From NCBI GenBank assembly GCA_015680685.1, contig MNCI01006590.1:1-64000 (forward strand): a stretch of DNA of 64,000 bases, read 5' to 3'. The notes beneath the pieces are model-generated. The model had not been told where the DNA came from. It worked only from the letters and a program-made list of their open reading frames with translations, and ran no database searches. Position 1 is the stretch's first letter. Each line of letters starts with the position of its first letter. Origin of the DNA: Gnetum montanum. Lineage: Eukaryota > Streptophyta > Gnetopsida > Gnetales > Gnetaceae. Below, in pieces: positions 1 through 11,900 of this stretch. The translations under genes and the position numbers were made by a program.

Positions 1-907
1 AGGTAGTATGAATAATATAAGATCCTTCCCACAAGGTTTGAAAATGTTTACTGTGTGCCTTATGCAACTCATTTAACGATAGTGCAACCAATCTATTCTC
101 GTCTAACACATTCAAAGTTGCTAACCGTTGTTTTTGTGCTAGGTTGAGATCCAGGTGAAGTTCGCAAGTCATGGACAGTGTACGGAGCTCATTCTATATG
201 AGGAGTTTTGGAAGTTTCCCCTACACTAGCTCATAGGGAGAATATCCTGTAGAGAGCTTCCAAGTGGAACGATATGCCCAAAGAGCGTCATTCAGTTTCA
301 TGCTCCAGTCTTGCCTAAATTTGCTAATTGTTCATGTTAATATTCTTGTAATCTCCCTATTAGTAACCTCGGCTTGACCATTAGTTTGGGGGTGGTAAGG
401 TGTGGTCATTTTATGCTCAACCCCTAAGTGTTGCATCAGTTTCTGAAAGGTTACACCCGTAAAATGTGTTTCATTATCAGAAATGAGCGCACGTGGCACA
501 CCAAACCTGTTAATTATTTGTTGTTGTACAAATCATGCAACTGTAAATGATGTGCAATCTATTACAATGGCTGCTTCAGCCCATTTGGTTAAGTAATCAA
601 TAGCAATGATTATATATGCTTTTCCATTAGACATTGGTGTAATCGGTCCCATAAAATCTATTCCCCAGATATCGAAGGGTTCTAAAGGCTGAATCCATTG
701 TTGCGGACCCTCCATTCTAGCATTCATTCCCCCATCACGTTGGCAGTGCTCATAAGATTGGGTGAAATGATGGGCATCCCAAAATAATGTTGGCCAATAA
801 TATCCTGCAAGTAGGACCTTAGTAGCCATTCGTCTCCGAGCATAATGACCCCCATAGGGGCCCTCATGAGCATCCTGGAGAACTTTTAATTGATCTTGAT
901 CGGGCAC
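1..907 (-). pseudogene. Ty3/gypsy integrase fragment (zinc finger and DDE core)
   Basis: Integrase inserts retroelement cDNA into chromosomes. Read on the minus strand, the first open segment (907 to 533) holds the H2C2 zinc-finger region with HEGPYGGHY, but the first Cys of the usual C-x-x-C pair is replaced (SYEHCQ). It is followed by DFMGPITP and AIDYLTKWAEA, which carries the first catalytic Asp. After a frame break near 540, the core continues toward base 1 with LISDNETHF (second Asp, about 470-490) and GQAEVTN (catalytic Glu, about 362-379). Then comes the conserved WAYRST block with further stops. All three DDE residues are visible, but at least four stops or shifts make it dead. The fragment leaves the window at base 1, so the 3' LTR is not seen. 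Domain order with the upstream RNase H fits Ty3/gypsy (RT-RNH-IN), not copia. Confidence 0.9.
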
Positions 908-1862
908 ACACCATCAAACCAAGCCATCAGGGCAGACTTTATAAATTTGTTCCTTGATTTCCATGAAGTACTTGGTTTTGTGAAGAAACTGTTATTTCTT
1001 CCTAAAGTCCAAATCCTATGGTATTTTTTGGGAAGTGAGATAGGTAAGAATGCTACTATACCAATTTATTTTTGTGGGTTAATTATTTACTACACCAGCA
1101 AAGAGGGTTTCATCAGGAAAATGGTCATATACAGTGTATTCATCGTCTTTGTTGTCCCAGCGCAACCAAGATAGGTGATCGGCGACTACATTCTTGGTGC
1201 CTTTGCGGTCTACTATGGTTAAGTCGAACTCCTGAAGAATTACCAACCAACGTATAATACGTGGGCTCACCATTGGCTTATTCATAAGGAACCTAATTGC
1301 ACTATGATCTGTATGGATGTATACTTTGTAACCCAATACATAGTTCCTAAATTTATCTAGTGCAAACACTACAACCATTAATTCCTTTTCTATAGTTGTG
1401 TAGTTCAGTTGTGCATCGGTGATACTCTTACTAGCACAGTGGATGTAATAAAGTCATTTTTGTTCATCTAATTGTGTCAATACAACTCCTAAGGTGTAGT
1501 TAGATGCATTGGTCATGATATGGAATGGCCTGGACCAGTCAGGGGCTTGTAGAATTGGGGTTTCCACAAGCCTCTGTTTGAGGGTTTGGAATGTTCATTC
1601 ACATTCCCTGGTCCATCCAAATGGTGCATCTTTTTTCGTTAATTCTACCAACGGTTTGGCAACTTTGGAGAAGTTCGCGATAAACCTCCTGTAGTAGCCA
1701 GTGTGTCTAAGGAATGACCTAATGTCTTTAACGATCTCTGGTTATCGGGTAATTCCTTGGATGACTTTAATTTTTTTTGGATCCACCTCAATTCCTGATT
1801 GTGAAATTTTGTGCCCCAGTACAACGCCCTCTTGAACCATCAAATATTGCCAAAGGTTGCTA
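908..1862 (-). pseudogene. Ty3/gypsy RT thumb and RNase H fragment
   Basis: This is the 5' continuation of the integrase relic on the same strand. From about 1862 downward, minus-strand reading gives EGVVLGHKIS, GIEVDPKKIKVI and GYYRRFIANFSKVAKPL, the conserved C-terminal RT and connection region. It continues with FGWTRECE, a TGA stop, and then TPILQAPDWSRPFHI. The RNase H part (1378-1079) shows ALDKFRNYVLGYKVYIHTDH, with the Asp of TDH. VDRKGTKNVVADHLSWL contains the terminal ADHLS motif. The palm with the YxDD motif is missing: similarity stops abruptly at about 1862, so this is a 5'-truncated element or an insertion breakpoint. Several in-frame stops show long inactivity. Confidence 0.88.
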
Positions 1863-3889
1863 TATTAAGCCCAATGTAGATTTGTTAAAAAGAAGGGCTT
1901 CAAGGGGGGTAGAAAAAATATTTGTAAAATACTTTTTCTTAATGACATTTTAAATAGGTTTTATCTATTTCCTTTAGCTTTCATCTTTTAGTCAACAATT
2001 GGATTGGTTAGATTTTCCTTACTTATATTGCCTAATTATTGCATAGCTATGTTTAGATGAAATGTCAATTTTGGAATGGATTATTTTTTCTATAAGCTAA
2101 GGCTTAACTTATTTCTATTATTTTGGTTGAATAAGATGGATTTTATAAGTGTCCATTCTAAGTTAGTCTACCATATCAATAATGTCATCTTTGTTTAATT
2201 TTGAACTTTTTGAATAATTTTTCTACTGCAATCTCCTACTATGTTAAGAAAAATTTTTATGATCTAACTTCAAGAAATGAGTTAACAAATAGCTCAGAAT
2301 TAAAGATTAACATATTCTAAAAAACCACTCATCCATGATATTAGTTATGCAAGATTTAAAGCTATACGTATAGGGAAGCTATTTGATTTCCTTTATTTAT
2401 GCTAAAAGATAGCTACAAAAAATAGTTATTAGCTACATATAAGACAACACATTTTTAGGAAGGCTTTCCAATCGAATATGCTTAGCCATATTTAGCTCAA
2501 TTGTACTAGCAAGAGCTATTTGGAGGTGTTCTTGCCTTGATGGTACCAAAGACCTACAACCATCTAAAATGAGTAATCACAATAAGCTATTTCCTTAAGC
2601 TGACTCATGTTTCTAAGGATCAACATGTGTATAGGCACATATTTTGCATGTTATCATGATTTTACTTTTCATGGTTGATATATTTTACGTGCAATTACAC
2701 TTTGTGTCATAATATGTGATGCATAGAATTCTCTTCTTCTCTATTCTACAAAATTAATTTTCCTTGGAGATTTCCAAGGAGAGATCTTTGATTCCTAATT
2801 TGGCATTAATTATACTCAATCAGGCCCTATTCATAATGATTGAAAAGTTCTCCTTGCAATTGTCCACATGGATCACCAAGAAATCTATCAGATATGATCA
2901 TCCATTAATAATAGTTACTATATTCTTTATCAATCCCAATGGAATAGTAATAGTTTGGTTTGCAAGTTCTAATATAACATTACATTTCTTAAGTAGAGGT
3001 ATATTTTATATCTTACACATTTCTTAGGAAATCAAATTCATACTAGAACCTAAGTCTAGTAGAGCTTTACATGGGCCATTTTCTACAATCTATAAATAGA
3101 TTAGATGACTTCTAGGATCAATTCTTTTCTAGGAAATATTTCCTATCTTTATTAGTCTATCACAACATGGGTTAACATGATAGTTTGAATTTTTTAAAGT
3201 TTTTAATTTGAAGGAGGATTAGTAAACATTCCTTGGGTATTTTGAGAGGATTCCATAGCCACAGACGTCTACAATGATTTGGCTATACTATTAGGCCAAA
3301 AATGGCCACTTTTAAGGTTTATGCTTGAAACCACTTCATTTATGATTTAGTTTCAAGTTCATAGTTCTTTTGATATTTTGCTTCTAGGCTATAGAGGTAT
3401 TTCACCTTGCATAGGTGGTGTAGGTTACAAGGGAGTGGAGACATGAGGTACATGGTGTTGTGAATCATAAGGATTATATGTGAAGTGAGATTTAGCTTAT
3501 GGAGTTTCAAGTTGAAGATATTCAGAAAGATAGTAATGATAAGAAGATGTGTAAATAGTAGAGTCACTTAGTAACATCAACGATTGAACATACTACCCAT
3601 AAGGATCTAGTTGTTTGTAACGATATTACTATCTTGATGGTGGCACATCCCCCATGACTATGAATTATGCCATTGCTAATAGTAGTTATGAGGCTAAGAT
3701 GGCATTGCACTTGAATACTATTATTATTAGTGGAACTTTTACATGTAGTTATCTTGAGGATATGGAAACCTTCTTGGTGCTTACCTTTTGATGAATTTTT
3801 GGTTTAATGCATACACCCTATATTCCTACAGGTATGATAGAATTGGACAATAGTCCTTTGGATATTTGTATTAGTATATGTCATGTCCT
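1863..3889. other. AT-rich sequence, no gene recognised
   Basis: Very AT-rich, with frequent stops in all frames. The longest open stretch (2764-3027, +) resembles nothing I know and has no supporting context. This is probably old decayed repeat DNA. Confidence 0.6.
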
Positions 3890-5699
3890 CCATTGACTAA
3901 GTTAGGACTTGCAAACTCTTCTACTACTATTCCTTTTTTGTATCCTTCTTTCTTCTTTTGTCTTTATCCTTTGAATCTTTTTTATCTTTTTTTATCCTTC
4001 ATGATCCTTAGTGATATTTAGAACTTCTCATCAAGAGAGTTCCACATCCTATTTACCTTGACAAAAATTTTGGTAACAAACTTTTGAATCAGTAAGCTCT
4101 TTCTTTGCATGACCTCTTTTAATGGTTCTTTCTCCTCTAGGTCATAAAGATGAATCTTCTTTTTGTAGATGGAGGGATATCTATTGTACTTCTCTATACC
4201 TTATCTTTTTTTTAAATCCCCTTCTTCCTTTTCTACCTAGTCAATGAACCTTTAGATTTGATGTTCTCTCATTTTTTATAGTTTCCCTTGGGCATAGACC
4301 TCAAGAATCTCCTTGGTTTTATTTTGATCTCATCTATGATGTGGCGAAGCTACTCTTATTGAGAAAAATCATGGCATGAACATTAATGTAGCAAAGAATA
4401 GTATCTTCTAAACGATTCATCAAGGGATTCATGATTACCTTATTTTCCACCTTTGAATTTTTTTTCTTAAATTGGACACCCTATAGTACATTTGATACGT
4501 ATCATTAAACAACTCTAGCATTATACTCTATCTATGAAACAATTCTCATTCCAATAATTAGTACCAACTTTTGTTTTCCTTTATGAGTATCCTAGGAAAT
4601 AATTTAAGCTTCTTCTAGTCATTTTCAATGTTCTGCAAGGCATAAACATCATCAAAGGATTGTAGATGATGTTGTAGATTAGCATTGTAGTCTCCTTCAA
4701 ACATAGGAATATTGTTCAGACCAAGTTATTGATCTAGTTATCTTTCTAATGTCTAGTGGAGATATGTACTACCTCAAGAACATCGATCGTGCTTCATGTC
4801 ATAAGAAATGATTTATCATAGTCACCTCATTCATCGTGGCCCTTGTCATGATCATGTCTCTTATTGTGTGACATGCTACACCTTCTTTCTTAATGATGCC
4901 CCTCTTCTTCTTGTTATTATTTATGTTCCCTCTTCCCATCTCTACAATGGGGTTCTTTATTATCTCCACCTTGCCTTCCATCATTTCCCCTTTGATCTCA
5001 ATCACATTCTCTTTCATTAGAGCTAGACAATGAGGAAGATGATGAGGATGGAGAGTTAGGAAAATTGTGCCAACTTACTCTCTTTATTTGATATATTTTT
5101 TGTTCTTGTACTTGATAATTGGAAGATCTTGGCCTTGAGACCTCTTTGGTTCTAGGACTAGCTCTCCCCTTTTCTTGGTTTCTAACCAAGTTTGAATTTA
5201 ATCATTGGTGATTCATGTTATCTTCACTGAAAGGAGGAGGAACTTAATGTTCATATCTACTTGATGGATATTCTATGTCCTTATTTTTTGACTAATATGT
5301 TAGTATAATCAAAACCCTATTTCCTTTGAAATCTTCATGGTAGGCTTTCATGAGCTTATCCTTTTGAACTAGGAACTATGTAGGTTGATAATCTCTAGAA
5401 AGATGATATATTGCTTAGTACTCTGGGGTGGCTACTTCAAGCCTTAGCTTTGTGAATGTTTCCATGAACATTAGTGGAATGGCCTGATTGGATGGTAACA
5501 CAATGTTTTCCTCTAGGTCTCTCCATCACAACTACTCCTCCTAGTGAAGGATAAAAGTGAAGTCCAAATAATATGGATCTAGATGGGTGTAGACAACTAT
5601 GAGTTGTTAGGGTAGTTCATCCAAGTTCTTTTTTGTTTTGTCATGAAGTTCTATGGGATTATCTACATGTAGGGAATTATTCCTATAAGAAGAAGACAT
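3890..5699 (-). pseudogene. Decayed gag-like ORF (copy A)
   Basis: A minus-strand reading starts at the ATG at 5699 with MSSSYRNNSLHVDNP and stays recognisable as one degraded frame. It passes through METFTKLRLEVATPEY and a basic stretch (NQEKGRASPRTKEV, 5189-5100) into a Ser run (PSSSSSSLSSSNE, about 5060-5020) and a charged His/Asp/Gly-rich tail. Further down (about 4200-4030), IHLYDLEEKEPLKEV and MWNSLDEKF are conserved with a second copy at 6650-7490. Conservation of amino-acid pattern between two diverged copies is the main evidence that this was coding. I infer a retroelement gag, because it lies next to an LTR on the same strand. I see no zinc knuckle and cannot assign a family. There are many stops. 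Confidence 0.45.
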
Positions 5700-6649
5700 T
5701 TTTTAGGTTATTCTTGTTGTATGCTTTGAATAAAATATTATTATTATTCTAATGGTGGCTCATTACATTCCTACAATGATCTTTATATGATTTAATTATC
5801 TTGAAATATTCCCCAGGAATGATGTCAATGATTAGTGGTGAGTGTTTCTTACACCCAACGATATGAATCATAAGCATGTATGCATAATCTAGTTGAATTC
5901 TATGGAATCTTTAGGCCCTAAGTGTCTTAGATAACTTGTGCTAGTTTGATGGGTATTGTTAACTAAGATTAAGACATAAGATGTTTATATTTTTTTCATT
6001 TTTATCATTATAATATTGAAATAATAAAATAATTAAAATATTAAAATTTAATTAATTATGCATCTAAGAGTAATATAGGCTATCCAAAGTGTGGAGCATC
6101 CATTCCCACTTTTGGTTCTCATCCTAAACATGTACTAACTTTACAAGCTTACCAAGTATCTACTAATAGGCATACCAAGTACTCATTGCTATGATTATCA
6201 AACAATAGTATATTATGCTTTAAGTGGTTGTACTCATGCTATTTTAAAATAAAATAGTAATTTACTAATTATAGGAAATGCATCAAAAGTAAAGTACTTG
6301 AAAGTATAATAAATGCTAGTCCAAGTGCTATAATGAAAAGAATTAACATTAATTTTATTTTCATCATGGAGAAATATCTAGATATAAAATGCAATCAAAT
6401 AAAAATTCATAAAATTAATCCAATCCATGTTGCAGGCACTTTGAGAAAGATTTGGTTAAGTCTTGTGGAAACAAACTACAACAGCTTCTCTATGAAAATG
6501 ACAAAAGCTATCATAAATGTAGATGATGCATGAATTTATAGAGGCTTGGGGTAGAATGATGTCAATACATATGTATCAATGTATTTGTAGATACATCAAT
6601 GGAGGTGCATCAATAAGGCTGCATTAACATAGCTAACTAAAACACTCTT
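5700..6649. other. AT-rich spacer, no gene recognised
   Basis: AT-rich sequence between the two gag-like copies. The 66-codon open stretch at 6333-6533 (+) has no recognisable motif. Nothing else can be supported. Confidence 0.5.
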
Positions 6650-7490
6650 CATTAAGTGTCTATTGGAACTTTTTATCGAGAGAATCTCACATCTTGTCTG
6701 CCTTAGCTAAAATTTTAATAACTTTTGGATTATCATGATCTTTCTCTACACAACCTCTTCAAGTGATGCTTATTCTACTATGTCATAGAGATGGATCTCC
6801 TTTTGTGAATGAAAGGATCTCTATTATACTCCTCTATACTTTCTCTTTTCTTTAATTCTTCTTCTTTCTTTGCTACTTGGTTAATAAGCCTTTAGATTAT
6901 GTGGGTCCTCATTTTTTAGTCTTTGGTAGGCATCAATCCCAATAGTCTCCTTGGTTTTATTTCTAAGATCATCTATGATGTGAAAAAGCTTCTCCCTCTA
7001 AGAGAAACCACAGCCTAGGTATTGATATCACAAGGCATAGTATAGGCCCAATGCTACATCAAGGGATTCATGGTTCCCTTGTTTCCACACTTAAATATAT
7101 TTCTTTAAGTTGGAAACTCTTGAGTACATCTAATACTAATCATTAAATAGTTCTAGCATCGTACTCCATCTACAAATATATTCTAATTCCAAAAAATAGA
7201 ACCAACTTTTAGCTTCCTTTATGAGTGTCCTATGGAATAACTTAAGATTCTACCAATTATTTTCATTGTTTTGCAAGATACAAGCATCATGGAAGGCTTC
7301 CAAATGGTGTTGTGAATTAGCATTATAACCTCCCTTAAACTCAAGGATATTATTCATATGAAACCATTTAATCCAAGTATCCCTCTAATGAATGATAGAA
7401 ATGTGATCTCATAGATGTTGATCATGGTCCTTATAGCAAGTAATGGTTCATCATAATCATCTTATTTATCATGGCCCCTATCTATTGATG
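6650..7490 (-). repeat. Second, diverged copy of the gag-like region (copy B)
   Basis: Direct-repeat partner of about 4020-4860. Shared landmarks in the same order include the segment around the Ile-His-Leu-Tyr-Asp coding motif (6800-6760 versus 4170-4130), the 'catagagatg...ctcctttt' block and the 'gatgaacc...ttatcatg' end. The amino-acid pattern HLYD-x-x-E...LEEV is kept on the minus strand despite stops. Copy B directly follows the LTR-like segment at 7490-9000 in minus orientation, as expected for the 5' end of an internal region. Confidence 0.55.
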
Positions 7491-9000
7491 ACCATTTGGG
7501 ATTACCAATGATGTGGGGGCCTCCCAGTCTCATGACTTTGGAAATCATAGGATCGAATATGTTCTTTAAAAAGGGTTCAATTGCTTGCTAGTTTATAGCA
7601 ACACCAAGGCCCAAATACCTTTAAGTACACTCAATAGTTATAAAAAAACTAATCGTGAGTATGTATTTGCTATTGTGAATGTTAAAATGGTTGAGTTATG
7701 TATAAAGTGCAATTGGCTATCATAAAAGAGATTCAACTAACTTTGTCAAATACTATGAGTTTTTAGAGATCCCTATTTTATTTAATCACTTAGTCTATAT
7801 GATCCTTATAGTACGTTACTTGTAATAAATAAACTTTTATAAAAATGTTGAAGCACAATTCTATCAATCTACTCCTAATTTTCCCTAGAGAGAAAGTTCC
7901 ATAAGAAAACTAGAAATAGAGCGAGATTTAATGGACTTAGAAAGAGAAAGAAAAGAAAGTAGATTTGTGTGAAATCTCAAATATTTAAATGAGATAAATT
8001 GACATGAGAAAATACCTCATAATAAAGCTATTCCAATTCAATCTAACTATGAATTATCCAAACTCTAAGCTCAACAAGAAATTTCATAAAGACAATCTTA
8101 TTAGACTACCAAAAATTGCTACGTAAATGACAAAGTACGAGTCTATATTTTGGCTAGTTAATAGTTATCAAAGATTGCATTTAACAAAGCCTTCAAAAAT
8201 TTGACAATTTTAGGATTGAAATACCAAGGCAATACACTTTAAAATAGTGAAGCTATTTCAATCATCTCAAAACACCAAAGATTTTCCTAAATCCTCTATG
8301 CTCAAAATAGGAAATTTGGTTAAGACATTACTATTAAATTACTCTTGAGGCTTTTTAACATAAGCTCTTCTATGGCTAATCTTAATAAGAGTCTTATATT
8401 GTGCAAAAATAGAGCTATAAAAGTAACCTAGAGAAAAACCCAAAATTAAATGCCAAGCACAACACTATCTAAACCATTAACTAAGTAAATAAAACAAAAT
8501 GGAAAGAAATGGACTCATAGGATTAAAACAAAGTAGAAAAATTAATGTCTTTAGCAAGTCATCTTACAAATAATCTTCAATTATATTTTTCTCCGAATCT
8601 TTTCCCCAAAGTCTTCCCCCAAATTCTACCTTTGAAGGTCATTTTATAATAACCTTAGGGTAGTTACAATAATCATGAGAAGTTAAGAGTATTACAAATA
8701 TCTAGGAATATTAATTTATAGCCATCCTAGAAGTTATAACTTCCATGGAGGTTATTAGAAATTTCAACTATGACTGCCAAGTGTTTTCTTGGTAACAAAT
8801 ATCATAAAGGCTACCATAGGAAGTTATAAACATTTGAGAAATACATGTCACAATTGGTAGGTATCCTTTCAAATGCAAATATTTAGGAGATTTAGTTGTG
8901 CTTTTTTATAACCTTTATGGGAAGTTTAGCTTAAAATAAATAAAGATCTATAGATCCATCTTTCTAAATCATAACCTTGTCGTATGTACATGTATTACCT
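7490..9000 (-). repeat. Old LTR, minus orientation
   Basis: The reverse complement of this stretch aligns by eye with about 22800-24105 on the plus strand. Matching landmarks are the 'gatcatatagactaagtgat' block (7803-7785 versus 23824-23843), the 'tatgagt...tttgacaaa' region, the 'ataacttctaggatgg' block, and the end 'ggccttggtgttgct' followed by a conserved TTGGT next to the putative primer-binding site (about 7530-7515 versus 24105-24115). Length of about 1.2-1.5 kb, a gag-like relic immediately downstream, and a second copy elsewhere all fit an LTR. The outer boundary near 9000 is only approximate. Confidence 0.55.
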
Positions 9001-11900
9001 TTTTCAAACTTATATTATAACTTTTTGGTTACCATAATAACATATATAATGTTTTTAATTATGTTCCACCCAAGCTTGTAACTTAATGATGAAGTGTGAT
9101 TTTCTCTAGTGTGGTATGAGCACAAGGGTTTGTAGCTATTGTGTTGTCATCGCCTCCTTGCCTGTTGGCATGTAACTAGTGTAGAGATGGTGTCACCATG
9201 ATGAAAAGGCACGTGTTTAGAGCATAGCCTTATTTGGCACCCATAGCATGTTGATGCATGTTCTATCCATTACAGAGTTGCTCAAAAATTCTTCAAGCTC
9301 CACCTATTAGCTTATTCTCATCCAATAACTACAACTACTCCTAACTTCATTGTTATTGGAAGTAGCTGCATTTCCAGCTGTCATGGTATCCTACGTCAAT
9401 GCCACCTTTACCATTATCATTGGCATTGAGATTGGAACTACTTATCTTGCTCATTTGGTTATTTCAAATTTATTTTTTAGGGTTTGTAGTTGGCCTTCTC
9501 TAGGCCAAATTAAATAGCCATTGAATTGTTAGTTCATCCTTCTACATTTTTGGCTTTGGCCTAGCCATGCTACTAATGCTACTGTGCATTAGGATTGTCT
9601 ATTTTCATTTGAAAATTATAGTTGTCACTATTAAATCCTCCACATGCAAGTAAGCAAGAAATTCATCGATGGTGAATGATTGTGCAGGGAAGAGCCACAA
9701 TGCGGTGTTACTGGTTAAAATTCATTATCATTTTCTTGAGAAAATGGTGTAGATGGAAAAAATATAAGTAGAAAAGATCACATACAGAAATTTCTCAACC
9801 ATGGTCATACATCTTCATGTTAATTCTTTGCCCCTATTACCATTTGGATGCTTTTTTCCCTTTAAACTACCACATCTAATTATAGTACAACCTAGATGTT
9901 TTTGTGGTTTTGTATACATGTGTAGGAGCTCATTTCTCTTGGAATTCATCTTAGGCAATAAAAATCCACTTGATAGTGCAATGGTTGAAATGATGAGCTA
10001 CATTAATTATTTCTATTCTTTTTTAGGGCAAGAATTTTGATTTGATGATGTTGACTTCCAAACTGTTGCTACTCTAGTAACTTAGTATATGATTTTGCAA
10101 ACAATAGTAGACCTTTGCTATTTCCCAGTTTCAATTATTTTTCCACTTTCCAAAGCAGAAATTCAATAGTTAATCATAGAGGATTTCTCACAGTATCATT
10201 GTAGTACATTTCTTAAACTTTAAACTATCAAATTATTGATATCCTAGCCATGGGTTTTTATCTAAAATTCTTATTTCAAATTGATTATTTCAACTAGAAA
10301 CAAGCTTATCTTAAACGATGGATTTAGCCTCAAGCAAAGGCAATGTTGATTGCCTATGTATCTATTAGAACTCAAAAGCCTAGACATACTGAGAACTAAA
10401 AAAGTGATCCATCACACACTCCCAATTAAAATTCCATGTAAATAAATGAGACCAATATTAAAAAGAGTAGCACTAAATAGATGATTTTCCTAAAAATTAG
10501 ATAGGTAATGTTACTTATGGTCCTCAAGTGCATATATTTTTATCCCTATATATTTTTATAAGGAGCCTACCATATCTATTGATTTCATATTCTTGCTCCA
10601 TAAAATGGCTAAAATGTGCAGACATTTCATTCCTTCTCCTAAAATTCCTTTGAAATCCATGATGTTTAAAATTACATACCAACTAAATCATCACCAAACA
10701 AAACTTTATTGAACATTTCTACAAAAATACAAATCTTTTTTGAGGAAAAATTTCACCAAACTTAAGGTTTGATGAAATAAAAACCTCATTCTTGATAAAA
10801 CTTAGGAAATTATACAAATTTAATATCATACAAACTATTTTTTGGGTGGGAAAAGAATAGTTAAAGAAACTCTTTTAGGGATTATCATATCATGAACCCT
10901 TTCATATGTAATTTCATCAATAATGAATGTCCTTCTTTCCTCTTCTTGCCTAGTTGAAGCCTCAACTTCGTCTTCACCTTTGTCTTCAACAATTGTCTTT
11001 GCTTCTTTTCATCCAACTCTTTGGCTACTAATTTTTGAGGTTCTCCCCAACTAGTTGCTTCTGTGTCTTAGGACATGAAAGCCTCTCCCTAAGAATCATC
11101 TTTAGTGGACTCTCATTGGTACTCAGCTTTGGTATTGCATTCTTAAAAGCTTCCCCCAAAATTAGAATGTATAGAAAGTTCACCTATGAGAAATCTAAAT
11201 TCATCTAAAATCCAAAGTAAGAAAGGGCTTTTACTATATGTTCCATGGGCGATTGCCTTATAATAGGCTCTCAATAAATGCTCTAGAAAATATCTTGTGA
11301 CATATGGAATAAAAGGCCTTCTTGTTGTCCTCTCTCCAAGAATCATCTTTCCACCTCATACTTAAACACTTTACTTACTTTTTCACTTAAACCTTGAATT
11401 GAGAAATGATGCACTTCCAAGCGATTCACATCTCTTTATATAGTGTATGGTAAATTTGAAATTCCCACCAATTCTAGTAACCAACTTTGCCACTTAGCCG
11501 AAACTTATTTAATTTTCATCATCATATGGTTGGCTAATTTAAATTCCACTATTTGGTTGTTAAAATTAATTCACAACTATGTAGTTTTCTAACCATCACT
11601 TTTATGTACACTCATCACAAGCAATAATTACTTGAGATAATATAAATTTAATAATTAAACCAACACTTTAAATTAAATATTATTTAAAATAGTACTCTAA
11701 CATATACATGTTTTAATATTACTATATAGACTTGTATAAGCATACAATAGGATATATATGCTATGATTAAATATTATATAAGTCTATATATATATATTAA
11801 ATTTTATTACTTACTACTATGTATACTAAATGTTATTATAGTTACATATATATATTACTATATTATATACATATATTAATTTATATAATGTTTTATGTAT
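9001..11900. other. AT-rich sequence, no confident gene
   Basis: Decayed sequence with a (TA)n-like tract at about 11700-11880. A 67-codon minus-strand open stretch (11346-11143) reads FIPYVTRYFLEHLLRAYYK and is followed by a Glu/Lys-rich degraded region (about 11040-10900). It may be an old retroelement ORF, but I do not recognise it. Confidence 0.45.
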
